A stretch of 19,560 bases of DNA from an uncultured Bacilli bacterium (GTDB taxonomy: Bacteria; Bacillota_I; Bacilli_A; RFN20; DUOF01): NCBI GenBank assembly GCA_934101685.1, contig CAKORZ010000018.1, positions 1-19,560 on the forward strand, written 5' to 3'. A program made the translations under genes and the position numbers. Below, piece after piece: positions 1 through 8,090 of this stretch; position 1 is the first letter of the stretch; each line of letters starts with the position of its first letter. Under the pieces are notes generated by a model, which saw nothing but the letters and a program-made list of their open reading frames with translations, had not been told where the DNA came from and did no database searches.

Positions 1-19
1 GAATAGGAGGGGTATAATT

Positions 20-817
20 ATGGATAGTAATACTACTACATATACTAAAACCTTTTCTATTGACTTAGAGAGAACTAACTATCATTTAAAAATGAAAAAA
101 AGAAAAATAAAAAGAATAATAACGGTTGCTATTATTTGGTTAATATTGATTGTTTATTTTATTACTCCTTTTTCAAAAATAAATTTAAGAGTATCAGGAA
201 ATGTATACTATAGTAAGCAAGAATTAATGAATTTAGCATACATTAATAAAAATGAATTTTGGTGGTTATTTAATAAGAGTAATGCTATTAAAGTATTAGA
301 AGCAAATGAATATATTGAAAATGTGGAGATAAGAAAATCTCCTTTTGGTGTTAGAATGAAAATTGAAGAGATATATCCTCTTGGTGAACTAGAAGATAAA
401 TTTGTTTTTAGTAATGGAAATGTTAATGATAAAAATAACTATCCATTAACTGAAAAGATTAATAAACTAACTGATTTTAGTTTAGTTAATTCAAATAAGA
501 TAAATGATGTATCTTATAAATATAAACAAGTTCCTAAATATGTTAGAGATAATATAGAAAGTATTGAAGTAGAAACTACATCATTCAATTATGACTTTAT
601 TTTATTAAATGGATATGATGAGAAAATAGGATATTTTACTATTAAAACTGATTTGGTATATTTAGATACTAAATTTAATGCAAATAAATATACCCAAATT
701 ATAGAAGAAGTTAGCCAAAATAAGTTAAAATATACTAAAGAAAATAGAGCATTAATTGCTTATTTATATCCCGATGAAGAAAAATTCGGCCTTGTTGATA
801 GTTTTGAGGAGGATTAA
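20..817 (+). CDS. ftsQ: Cell division protein FtsQ/DivIB
   Basis: This is a bitopic membrane protein of the divisome, acting with FtsL and FtsB/DivIC at the septum to control septal peptidoglycan synthesis. The 265-aa product has a short basic cytoplasmic N-terminus (KMKKRKIKR, about 24-32), one membrane segment (about 33-51) and then an extracytoplasmic POTRA domain (about 54-120) with the family pattern LRVSGN...YIENVEIRKSPFGV. The remaining beta domain is poorly conserved, as usual for DivIB. The start is supported by AGGAGGGG at 5-12. It ends 2 nt before the next start and precedes ftsA and ftsZ, the classical division order. Its own promoter lies outside the window. Family assignment rests on topology, POTRA sequence and synteny; the C-terminal half alone would not be diagnostic. 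Confidence 0.9.
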   Translation: MDSNTTTYTKTFSIDLERTNYHLKMKKRKIKRIITVAIIWLILIVYFITPFSKINLRVSGNVYYSKQELMNLAYINKNEFWWLFNKSNAIKVLEANEYIENVEIRKSPFGVRMKIEEIYPLGELEDKFVFSNGNVNDKNNYPLTEKINKLTDFSLVNSNKINDVSYKYKQVPKYVRDNIESIEVETTSFNYDFILLNGYDEKIGYFTIKTDLVYLDTKFNANKYTQIIEEVSQNKLKYTKENRALIAYLYPDEEKFGLVDSFEED

Positions 818-819
818 GT

Positions 820-2040
820 ATGAACAGAAATCAAATATTTACTACAGTAGAATTTATAGATGATTTAGTTAGAATGACTATAGGGGAATATTATAACGAG
901 AAATTTTATATATTTGATACTTTTAAATGTGTATCTAAAGGATTAGAAAAATCTAATATTATAGATAAAGAAGAAGTAAAGAAGACTATTTTAGAGTTAA
1001 TTAACTTAATAAAGGAAAAAACTGAGATTATAGTAGAAGAATTAGTTTTATGCTTACCTAGTGATAAACTAATTATTAATGATTTTTCTTCAACTTCTCC
1101 AGTAACAGGTAAAAACTATTTGATTAGTCAATATGATATTAATGAAGCATATAAAGTAGCTAGTAAGATAAGACATCAAGATAATGAAACAATCATTAAT
1201 ATTGCTCCAATTGAATATCAACTTGATGATGGACAAAAGATGGATTTTGCTCCAATTAGATATAAATCAACTACTTTTAAAACTATGTTTAATGTATTTA
1301 TGTTACCAACTGATACATATAATAGTTATTTAGAAACAATTAGTGAATGTAATTTAAAAGTAGATAAATATTATTTAGATGCTGATTGTTTGTATTCAGG
1401 TGTTTTTGAAGATGATGATATTAGTTCATCTATTTTAAATATTGATAAATATAGTACTAGTTTACTTTTATATAAAAAGGGAAAACTTTTAAATAAAATT
1501 AGCATTCCTTTTGGTACAGTTAATATAGAAAAAGAAATACAAAGTGAATTAGATATAACTGATACTAAAGAATTAAAAAATATGTTATACAATGTTGGTA
1601 GTTGTATACCTTCAAATAATAGTTATTTAAGTGTATGTAAAAATAGTAAAGATAAATATATTAGTGAAAAAGAATTAAATGATATTATAGATGTTAATAT
1701 TAGAATAGTTTTAAATAACTTAATTAATAAAGCAAAAGAAGTTGTTAATTTAAAAGAATTAGATATTTATATTACTGGTTATGGCGCTAATATTAGTGGT
1801 ATTGATACATTGTTAAAAGAATTGTGTGAATGTAATGCAATTATATATAATTCTAATATTTTAGGATTAAATAATTCTAGTTATTGTGAAACTATAGGAT
1901 TAATTAGATTAAATTATAAAAAAATTAGTCAAAACAAATATATAAATTTACAAAATAATAATTATAATGATATAATGATTAATAAAGATGGCAGTTCTAA
2001 ATTTGATAAGTTCATATTAGATGAAGAAGAGCTAGATTAG
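820..2040 (+). CDS. ftsA: FtsA-like division protein with degraded ATP site
   Basis: FtsA is the actin-like protein that tethers FtsZ to the membrane. This 406-aa product aligns with Firmicute FtsA from its first residues (MNRNQIFTTVEF; EGLK-type KGLEKSNIID) through IPFGTVNIEKEI to the adenosine-type motif TGYGANISGI (about 319-328), and it sits between ftsQ and ftsZ. The nucleotide loops are badly altered. The phosphate-1 segment, normally DIGTS-T, is EFIDDLVRM (11-19). Phosphate-2, normally DIGGGST, is NIDKYST (207-213), losing the Asp and all three glycines. The C-terminus (FDKFILDEEELD) is acidic and shows no clear amphipathic membrane-targeting helix. SD GAGGAGG at 806-812 sets the start. 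The frame is intact, so it is a diverged gene rather than a pseudogene. It is probably a non-ATP-binding FtsA that still has a scaffold role (inference). Confidence 0.85.
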   Translation: MNRNQIFTTVEFIDDLVRMTIGEYYNEKFYIFDTFKCVSKGLEKSNIIDKEEVKKTILELINLIKEKTEIIVEELVLCLPSDKLIINDFSSTSPVTGKNYLISQYDINEAYKVASKIRHQDNETIINIAPIEYQLDDGQKMDFAPIRYKSTTFKTMFNVFMLPTDTYNSYLETISECNLKVDKYYLDADCLYSGVFEDDDISSSILNIDKYSTSLLLYKKGKLLNKISIPFGTVNIEKEIQSELDITDTKELKNMLYNVGSCIPSNNSYLSVCKNSKDKYISEKELNDIIDVNIRIVLNNLINKAKEVVNLKELDIYITGYGANISGIDTLLKELCECNAIIYNSNILGLNNSSYCETIGLIRLNYKKISQNKYINLQNNNYNDIMINKDGSSKFDKFILDEEELD

Positions 2041-2051
2041 GAGGAGTTTAA

Positions 2052-3173
2052 ATGAACGAAGAAAGTAAGTTTGCAAATCTTGAGTCATATCAAAATTTGT
2101 GTACAATCAAGGTAATTGGTGTTGGTGGAGCAGGTAATAATGCAGTTGATCATATGTTAGAAGTTGGAATACCTGGAGTAGAATTTTGGGTTGCTAACAC
2201 AGATGTTCAAATGCTTTCAAAATCAAAGGCTACTAATCGTATAATTTTAGGAGAAACTACTACTAAAGGCTTAGGCGCTGGTGCTAACCCTGCAGTTGGT
2301 AAAGAAGCTGCTTTAGAAAGTGAAGATAAAATTAGAGAAGCATTAGATGGTGCTGATATGGTATTTATCGCTGCTGGAATGGGTGGAGGTACTGGTACAG
2401 GTGCTGCTCCAGTTGTAGCAAAGATTGCTAAGGAATTAGGTGCATTAACAGTAGGTGTTGTTACCCGTCCATTTAGTTTTGAAGGAAAGAATCGTAGTTC
2501 CCAAGCAAGTCAAGGAATACAAGAATTAAAAGAAAATGTAGATTCATTAATTATAATATCTAATGATAGATTATTACAAATGAATGGTTCAATTCCATTT
2601 GATCAATCATTTAAATTAGCAGATGATATCTTAGGTCAAAGTGTTAGAACTATCACTGATTTAATTAGTAATACAGGATTAATAAATAGAGATTTTGCTG
2701 ATGTTAGAACAGTTATGTATAATAGAGGTACTGCAATGATTGGATTTGGTAGTGCTAAGGGTGAAAGAAAGGTTATTGAAGCAACTAATAAGGCTATTTC
2801 TTCTCCTCTATTAGAAGCATCTTTCCAAGGTGCAAGACAAGCTATAGTTAATATAACTGGTGGAGAAGTAGCTTTATATGATGTAAATGATATAACAGAT
2901 ATTATAAGAGAAGCATCAGGTAATGACATTAATATTATCTTTGGAGCATCAATTATTCCTGAATTAAAAGATGAAATAAGAGTTTCTGTAATTGCAACTG
3001 ATTTTGATGAAGCTAGTATTGTAAGAAATGAAACAATAACAAAGAAAACTTCACCTTTAGAATATCAACAGACTTCATTATTTATAGATGAAGATACTAC
3101 TAAAGAGACTAAAGTTGAAACTGAAGAAAAAGAAAGTCTTAAAGATGACTTATTACCAGACTTTTTAAAATAA
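2052..3173 (+). CDS. ftsZ: Cell division GTPase FtsZ
   Basis: This is the tubulin-like GTPase that forms the cytokinetic Z-ring. The 373-aa product has the usual length and all core motifs: the N-terminal VIGVGGAGNNAVD (21-33), NTD (49-51), the tubulin signature GGGTGTG (111-117), the TRPFSFEG segment (138-145), and the T7 synergy loop NRDFADV (212-218) with catalytic aspartates D214 and D217. A short variable acidic linker follows, then a C-terminal conserved peptide (DDLLPDFLK, 365-373) that normally binds FtsA, SepF or other partners. SD TAGGAGGAG at 2038-2046 overlaps the end of ftsA, so the two are probably translationally coupled. A strong terminator follows. In contrast to its FtsA neighbour, FtsZ is fully conventional, indicating that Z-ring division is functional. 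Confidence 0.98.
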   Translation: MNEESKFANLESYQNLCTIKVIGVGGAGNNAVDHMLEVGIPGVEFWVANTDVQMLSKSKATNRIILGETTTKGLGAGANPAVGKEAALESEDKIREALDGADMVFIAAGMGGGTGTGAAPVVAKIAKELGALTVGVVTRPFSFEGKNRSSQASQGIQELKENVDSLIIISNDRLLQMNGSIPFDQSFKLADDILGQSVRTITDLISNTGLINRDFADVRTVMYNRGTAMIGFGSAKGERKVIEATNKAISSPLLEASFQGARQAIVNITGGEVALYDVNDITDIIREASGNDINIIFGASIIPELKDEIRVSVIATDFDEASIVRNETITKKTSPLEYQQTSLFIDEDTTKETKVETEEKESLKDDLLPDFLK

Positions 3174-3182
3174 ATAGAAGTT

Positions 3183-3216
3183 AAAAGATTTATCAATTAC
3201 TTGATAGATCTTTTTT
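3183..3216 (+). terminator. Intrinsic terminator after ftsZ
   Basis: A 14-bp stem (AAAAGATTTATCAA at 3183-3196 with TTGATAGATCTTTT at 3201-3214, one G-T wobble) closes a TTAC loop and runs into a T tract. It lies 10 nt after the ftsZ stop and ends the division operon. Confidence 0.85.
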
Positions 3217-3222
3217 ATTTGC

Positions 3223-3261
3223 TTGCAAAAATTTTTGTTTAAATAAGTATAAAAGTATGAT
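3223..3261 (+). promoter_or_regulatory. Possible promoter for the LRR gene
   Basis: The stretch after the ftsZ terminator holds TTGCAA (3223-3228) with TATAAA 19 nt downstream (3248-3253), and TATGAT (3256-3261) as an alternative -10. Spacing is not ideal for either, so exact boxes are uncertain, but a promoter is expected here because the preceding operon is terminated. Confidence 0.3.
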
Positions 3262-3274
3262 AGACTATTTGTGC

Positions 3275-3280
3275 AGGTGG
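3275..3280 (+). promoter_or_regulatory. Ribosome binding site deciding start at 3289
   Basis: AGGTGG lies 8 nt before ATG 3289. A longer frame opening at GTG 3271 would place this site inside the gene, so ATG 3289 is preferred. Confidence 0.7.
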
Positions 3281-3288
3281 TAGAGGGT

Positions 3289-6024
3289 ATGAAATTAGAT
3301 GAAAAAAGTAAAAATGGAATAGTAATAGTGCCTTCTAATATAACTTCTATTGAAGAAGATATGTATTGTAATAATGATTTTATAAAAAAAATGATTTTAC
3401 ATGATAATGTAGAATCTATTGAAGAAGCTGCATTTTATATGTGTTCTTCTTTAAAAAAAATAAATTTACCAAATTCAATTAAGTATATTGGTAAAAGTGC
3501 ATTTGATTGCTGTACTTCACTTGAAAAAATTACTATACCAGCGAAAGTAAAGGAAATTAAAAGCCTAACATTTTCTTTTTGCAGAAATTTAAATTCTGTT
3601 AGTTTACCCGAAGATTTGGAGATAATTGAAAATAGAGCATTTGAAAATTGTTCATTTTTAAGTGAAATAAAGATACCTAAAACAGTAAAATATATAGGCG
3701 ATCAAGCTTTTAAGGATTGCTGCTCAATAAAAAGTATAGAAATACCTGATAATATAAAAACAATTCAATCAATGCTTTTTTATAGCTGTTATAATTTGAG
3801 AAACGTTAAATTGCCAAGTGAATTAGAAAAAATTTTTTCTTATTCTTTTTGTGAATGTAAAAAGCTTAAATCCATAGAATTGCCTAAAACATTAACTTAT
3901 ATAGGAAATTATGCTTTTCATGAATGCAAGTCATTAAGCAAAATAGAAATACCAGATAGTGTAACAGAAATTGGTAGAAATTCATTTAGCGAGGCAAAAA
4001 AACTTTCATACATTAAATTATCAAGTAATTTGTCTCAAATTAATGATTGCTTATTTTACAATTGTAAAAATTTAAAAGAAATTATAATGCAAGGTAATGT
4101 TAAAAAAATGGGAATTAATAGTTTTTATAATTGCAAAAAACTAGAAAGTATTAGTATTCCTAGTACCGTTTCATATATTGGATTAGGATGTTTTACTAAA
4201 TGTAGAAGTTTAAAAAAGATAGATTTGAGTAATAATATCATAAAGAAAATAGAAGATAGGTCTTTTTCAGAGTGCAGTAATTTGAAAGAAGTAATTTTCC
4301 CAAAAGATATGAAAGAAATTGGAGATGAAGCTTTTTCATGCTGTAAGAAACTTGAGAAAATAATTGTTCCAGAAGGTACAACTAAAATAGGACAATTTGC
4401 TTTTTATAAATGTGATAATTTAAGAGAAATTTCTTTGCCAAGAAATATTACTTTAAGTAGTTGTGCATTTAGTAATTTATCAAAATGTAAAAAGATAAGT
4501 TTATACAATATAGATAATTTATTTGAAGATAATATATACACTTTTTTATTAAAGAGTAAAGGAGTTTATATTGATTATGAAACAGGTCAAATAATTATTT
4601 TAGGAAGAAATAATAATGAAATTATAGATGAAAACAAATATACTAAAATAAATTTTAAAAATTTACAAAACATCTATGAATGTAATAAATTATCAGCAAT
4701 TTTATTAGCTATTATCTCTAAAAATAATACAATTAATTTTAAAAAAATTGATTTTGCTAAATCTTTTATAAATTATTTAGTAATGAATAAAAAAATATCT
4801 GAAGTTAGTAGAATTCTAGATGATGTAAAAAACACTTCTGAATATAAAAGATTAATAAGAATTATAGATTCAAATGTAAAATTAAAAGAAGAAGAATATT
4901 ATGATTTATTTAAGTTTGCTACTAGTTTAGGAGCATTTGCTGATGATAGTATAGTAAGACAAAAAGCTTGCAATTTCATAGAAAATCTTTTTGATAAAAA
5001 CAAACTAATTTATAATTCCATACACGATATATTCTCTGAAATGGAATATGGTGATTATAATAGTGAATGGACTAATTTTGTCATGAATAAAAAAAATATA
5101 GATATTTTGTTAAGAAAAGATGAAGAAACGGCAGGATACATTGCTAGAGTCTATAATGAATTCTTTGCTATAAAGGAATTTTACAGAAGAAATAAAGGAA
5201 ATCAGAGTTATCGTAATGTTACTATAGATGCATGCGATAATTACTTTTCAAATGCAAACTTCATAGGTGTTACATTAGAAACGATTGATATAGCGCCAGT
5301 TATTAGTTTATATACTAAAAGTCAAGCTGCTTTTACAGATGCTAAAAATATTAGAACTGAATATCTAGAACTTAAGAAAAAAGGTGAAATAAAAGATCAC
5401 ATATTAAATGAAGAACTAAAAGAAAAAAGGACTATGGAAGACATAGAAAAAATAAAAAAAGAAATATTAAAAGATACGCATGCTGTAGCAAATGAATTAG
5501 ACAAAATAGCAAATGAAAGATTTACATATGAATTTTTATCAAAATATGATCCTGCAAACTTTATACTTGGAAAATATTGCTCTTGTTGTGCTCATTTAGA
5601 AAGTGTTGGATATGGAATAATGCATGCTAGTATAGTAGTACCTAATTGTCAAAATTTAGTTATAAGAAATGGCTATGGAAGGATTATTGCTAAAAGCACT
5701 TTATATGTTAATAGGGAACAAGGATATGGCGTTTTTAATACGATTGAGGTTAATGATTGTCTAGAAAAAGATGAACTAAAATTAGTTTATGAAAAATTTA
5801 AAAAAGCAGTATATGATTTTGCAAAGAAGTATAATGAAGAAAATGAAATAAAACTTACTCAAATAAATGTTGGAATGAGTATGAATGATTTGAGTTATTA
5901 TATAAGGAATAATGATAAAAAAGGTAAAGTATTAAAAGCAATTGATTTTAGTAAATATGGTAAAGAAGGTAAAAAATATATGGGAGATTGGTATGATGAA
6001 CAATACATTGTATGGAAAAAGTGA
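3289..6024 (+). CDS. Cytoplasmic BspA-type leucine-rich repeat protein with C-terminal CC domain
   Basis: A 911-aa protein. Residues about 17-407 form 17 tandem LRR_5/BspA-type repeats of 23 residues (pattern: xVxxIGxxAFxxCxxLxxIxIPx). A mostly helical middle region (about 430-700) follows, with a charged, probably coiled-coil stretch (about 690-745, rich in KKGEIKD, EELKEKR and IEKIKKEI). The C-terminal domain (about 755-911) has CSCCAHL (764-770), GYGIMHASI and GRIIAKSTLYVN...GYGVFNTIEVN. I recognise that block as a recurring unit in uncharacterised gut-bacterial and phage proteins, but I cannot name it or assign an activity. BspA-type repeats are usually on secreted adhesins. Here there is no signal peptide, LPXTG motif or membrane segment, so a cytoplasmic location is inferred. 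It overlaps the next gene by about 32 nt and shares its transcript. The start is set by AGGTGG at 3275-3280. Function is unknown; ligand sensing by the LRR with output through the C-terminal domain is one possibility. Confidence 0.85.
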   Translation: MKLDEKSKNGIVIVPSNITSIEEDMYCNNDFIKKMILHDNVESIEEAAFYMCSSLKKINLPNSIKYIGKSAFDCCTSLEKITIPAKVKEIKSLTFSFCRNLNSVSLPEDLEIIENRAFENCSFLSEIKIPKTVKYIGDQAFKDCCSIKSIEIPDNIKTIQSMLFYSCYNLRNVKLPSELEKIFSYSFCECKKLKSIELPKTLTYIGNYAFHECKSLSKIEIPDSVTEIGRNSFSEAKKLSYIKLSSNLSQINDCLFYNCKNLKEIIMQGNVKKMGINSFYNCKKLESISIPSTVSYIGLGCFTKCRSLKKIDLSNNIIKKIEDRSFSECSNLKEVIFPKDMKEIGDEAFSCCKKLEKIIVPEGTTKIGQFAFYKCDNLREISLPRNITLSSCAFSNLSKCKKISLYNIDNLFEDNIYTFLLKSKGVYIDYETGQIIILGRNNNEIIDENKYTKINFKNLQNIYECNKLSAILLAIISKNNTINFKKIDFAKSFINYLVMNKKISEVSRILDDVKNTSEYKRLIRIIDSNVKLKEEEYYDLFKFATSLGAFADDSIVRQKACNFIENLFDKNKLIYNSIHDIFSEMEYGDYNSEWTNFVMNKKNIDILLRKDEETAGYIARVYNEFFAIKEFYRRNKGNQSYRNVTIDACDNYFSNANFIGVTLETIDIAPVISLYTKSQAAFTDAKNIRTEYLELKKKGEIKDHILNEELKEKRTMEDIEKIKKEILKDTHAVANELDKIANERFTYEFLSKYDPANFILGKYCSCCAHLESVGYGIMHASIVVPNCQNLVIRNGYGRIIAKSTLYVNREQGYGVFNTIEVNDCLEKDELKLVYEKFKKAVYDFAKKYNEENEIKLTQINVGMSMNDLSYYIRNNDKKGKVLKAIDFSKYGKEGKKYMGDWYDEQYIVWKK
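3337..4509 (+). repeat. 17 tandem 23-residue BspA-type LRR units
   Basis: Seventeen in-frame 69-bp units encode the pattern (V/I)-x-x-I-G-x-x-A-F-x-x-C-x-x-L-x-x-I-x-I-P. Unit length is almost invariant, with one 24-residue unit (NNIIKKIEDRSF region) and a degenerate final unit. Protein-level periodicity is strict while DNA copies are diverged, so the array is old and under selection for fold. Confidence 0.9.
5982..5986 (+). promoter_or_regulatory. Ribosome binding site inside the LRR gene
   Basis: GGGAG, 6 nt before ATG 5993 and 9 nt before ATG 5996, lies inside the end of the LRR gene and is the best site for starting the downstream solenoid gene, implying coupled translation. Confidence 0.5.
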
Positions 6025-8035
6025 TTTAACTAATTTATTAATTGAGTATGGATTTGATATAGAAAAAACTAAAAATATTGTTAGTAATATTGATTCTTAT
6101 GATATAGATAATATAAAAAACATGTTAGATACTTTTGTTAAATTAGATATATTAAAAGAGAAAAAAATAATTAATAAAATAGAGGAAATATTTTCTAGTT
6201 GTAAAAGCAAAGCAATAGATGAACTAGTATCTATATTAAATGAAAATAATTGTAATACTTCTAAAATTATTTCAAAAGTTAATTCATTAATAACTGACAA
6301 TGATCGAAAAACTTTATTATCACTTATTGAAATATTTAAGCAAAACAACTTAGATACTAATTATATATTAAGTAATTGCGGTGAACTATTAAAAAAAGGC
6401 TCTATAAAAAAAACTAATGAAATAATTAAAATTTTAAAAGCACATAATATTGATTTAAAAATAATTAATAAATGCTCTACTATTTTAGCAAGCAATAGCA
6501 GTAAAGAAATGGAATTAATACTAAATGTTTTAAAAACATATTATCCTAATAGTTATAAAGATATAATATATAAAAGCCCTTCTATTTTAGCTTTTGGAAA
6601 GGCAAGTACTATTATAGAAATAAACAAAATTTTGGGAAAAGATTTTGATAGATTAGTAAATATTTGTCCTTCTATTTTATCAAGAAAATCAAGTACAGAG
6701 ATTCAAAAAATAAAGGATTTATTAGGTAATAATTTTATTAATATAGTTGAAAAGGCACCAATTATACTATTAAGAGGAAATGCTACTAATATTGAAGGTG
6801 TACGAAATTTACTAGGTGATAATTTTTACAAAGCAATAGAAAAATATCCCTCTATATTGGGCTCTGCAAGCGTTAAAACGATTGAAAATATTAAAAATGA
6901 ATTAGGTATGGAATATGATGAAATTATTGATAAATACTGTATTTCATTAGTAAATAATAATGTAAATAAAATAAAAAAATTGAAAGAGATTTTTAAAGAT
7001 GATTTTAAAAAAGTTATAGATAAAAATCCTACACTTTTAGCACAGCTTAATGACGATCAAATAGATGGAATAAAGGAAGAGTTAGGCGAAGATTTTTATA
7101 AAATCGCTTATAATTGCTCAGTAGTTTTGTGTAAGTCTAGTAGATTACAAATAAAAGAAATAAAAGAAGTTTTAAAAGATAAATATGATTATATAATAAA
7201 TAAATGTCCAGCATTACTTGCATATACAAATAAAAAGAAACTTTTAGAGTTTAAAGATGAGTTAAAAGATGATTTTGATTTACTACTATATAAATGCCCT
7301 AATATACTAGGCACTAGTAGTGTAGAAAAAATAAGAGAGATAAAAAGAATACTTAATAAGTCATATAAAGAAATAATAGAAGAATATCCTAGCGCATTAT
7401 CAATAAATGATCCTAGTAGAATATATAAAATAAAAGATATATTAAAGGATGACTATGATTATTATATAAGCAAATGTCCATCTATTTTATCTAGAGAAAA
7501 TGTTGATGAAATAAAAGAAATTTTAAATGAAGTAGATGTAAAATTAATAAAAAATTGTCCAACAATTTTATCTGATGGTAGTATAAAAGAAATTAGATTA
7601 CTAAAAAAGGAATTTAAAGATAAATATTACTTAATAGAAAAATGCCCAATTATTTTAGCGTTTTGTAAAATAAGTAATATAAAAGATATACAAGATGAAT
7701 TAAAAGATAAGTATAATGAATATATTGAAAGATGTCCTTCAATTCTAGCGTATGCAAATAAGAAAAACATTAACGAATTAAAAAATATTTTTGGCGATAT
7801 GTATGATGTTGTAGTAGAAAAATGTCCTTCTATTTTAACTATAAATAAGATAAATGAATTTAAAGAAGTAATAAAAGAGTTAGGAAAAGAAAACTTTGAA
7901 ATAATATCTAAAAAAGCTCCTTCTGTATTTTTGATTATTAATGCAAAATTAGTTAAAGAAGCTAAAAATAAATATGGGGAGAACTTTTCTAAATTTGTTA
8001 CTAGTAACCCTAAAGCTATATACACTAAAAAATAA
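5993..8035 (+). CDS. Alpha-solenoid protein with ~30-aa mTERF-like repeats
   Basis: A 680-aa protein (679 if ATG 5996 is used) with no signal peptide or membrane segment. The first ~125 residues are looser 34-36-residue helical repeats. From about residue 127 to the end there are about 18 units, most exactly 30 residues long, with the core KCPSIL, then a variable hexapeptide, then I-x-x-I-K-x-x-L and D-(Y/F)-x-x-I-I. Regular Pro at position 4, Leu at 7, Ile/Leu at 15 and 18 and Leu at 22 resembles the mTERF motif of eukaryotic organelle nucleic-acid-binding proteins, whose repeats are slightly longer. The relationship is suggested by pattern only; other helical solenoids (TALE-like, ankyrin-like, PPR-like) are alternatives. 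It overlaps the LRR gene by 32 nt, so the two are probably co-translated and may act together. Function is unknown; nucleic-acid binding is a hypothesis. Confidence 0.8.
   Translation: MMNNTLYGKSDLTNLLIEYGFDIEKTKNIVSNIDSYDIDNIKNMLDTFVKLDILKEKKIINKIEEIFSSCKSKAIDELVSILNENNCNTSKIISKVNSLITDNDRKTLLSLIEIFKQNNLDTNYILSNCGELLKKGSIKKTNEIIKILKAHNIDLKIINKCSTILASNSSKEMELILNVLKTYYPNSYKDIIYKSPSILAFGKASTIIEINKILGKDFDRLVNICPSILSRKSSTEIQKIKDLLGNNFINIVEKAPIILLRGNATNIEGVRNLLGDNFYKAIEKYPSILGSASVKTIENIKNELGMEYDEIIDKYCISLVNNNVNKIKKLKEIFKDDFKKVIDKNPTLLAQLNDDQIDGIKEELGEDFYKIAYNCSVVLCKSSRLQIKEIKEVLKDKYDYIINKCPALLAYTNKKKLLEFKDELKDDFDLLLYKCPNILGTSSVEKIREIKRILNKSYKEIIEEYPSALSINDPSRIYKIKDILKDDYDYYISKCPSILSRENVDEIKEILNEVDVKLIKNCPTILSDGSIKEIRLLKKEFKDKYYLIEKCPIILAFCKISNIKDIQDELKDKYNEYIERCPSILAYANKKNINELKNIFGDMYDVVVEKCPSILTINKINEFKEVIKELGKENFEIISKKAPSVFLIINAKLVKEAKNKYGENFSKFVTSNPKAIYTKK
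6371..8032 (+). repeat. ~18 tandem ~30-residue helical repeats (P-x-x-L type)
   Basis: In-frame units of about 90 bp. Examples of unit openings are NICPSIL, EKAPIIL, EKYPSIL, NKCPALL, YKCPNIL, SKCPSIL, ERCPSIL and EKCPSIL. Most units are exactly 30 residues; two are shortened to 27 and 29. Residues 8-14 of each unit vary (SRKSSTE, LRGNATN, GSASVKT, AYTNKKK, SINDPSR, AYANKKN and others) while the hydrophobic frame is fixed. Confidence 0.85.
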
Positions 8036-8065
8036 GCGATAATAAATAACAATATAGTAATAATT

Positions 8066-8074
8066 TGATATAAT
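8066..8074 (+). promoter_or_regulatory. Extended -10 promoter for the addB operon
   Basis: TGATATAAT is a perfect TGn extended -10 element. No good -35 box lies 17 nt upstream, which fits an extended -10 promoter. The predicted transcript start near 8081 would leave only about a 10-nt leader that still contains AGGTGAG before ATG 8091. Confidence 0.5.
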
Positions 8075-8090
8075 TTTTATAGGTGAGAAT

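Noticed and set aside
3271..3288. Upstream GTG start adding six residues to the LRR protein
   Set aside because: It would put the AGGTGG ribosome site inside the gene and has no site of its own; ATG 3289 fits better.
5942..5992. Longer start for the solenoid gene at ATG 5942
   Set aside because: The extra residues are basic and compositionally unlike the protein, there is no good ribosome site at the right distance, and the overlap with the LRR gene would be 83 nt. GGGAG before 5993/5996 is better.
6022..6024. TGA as a tryptophan codon (Mycoplasma-type code)
   Set aside because: TGG is used for Trp throughout and TGA here ends the LRR frame with a new gene start just before it, so the standard code applies.
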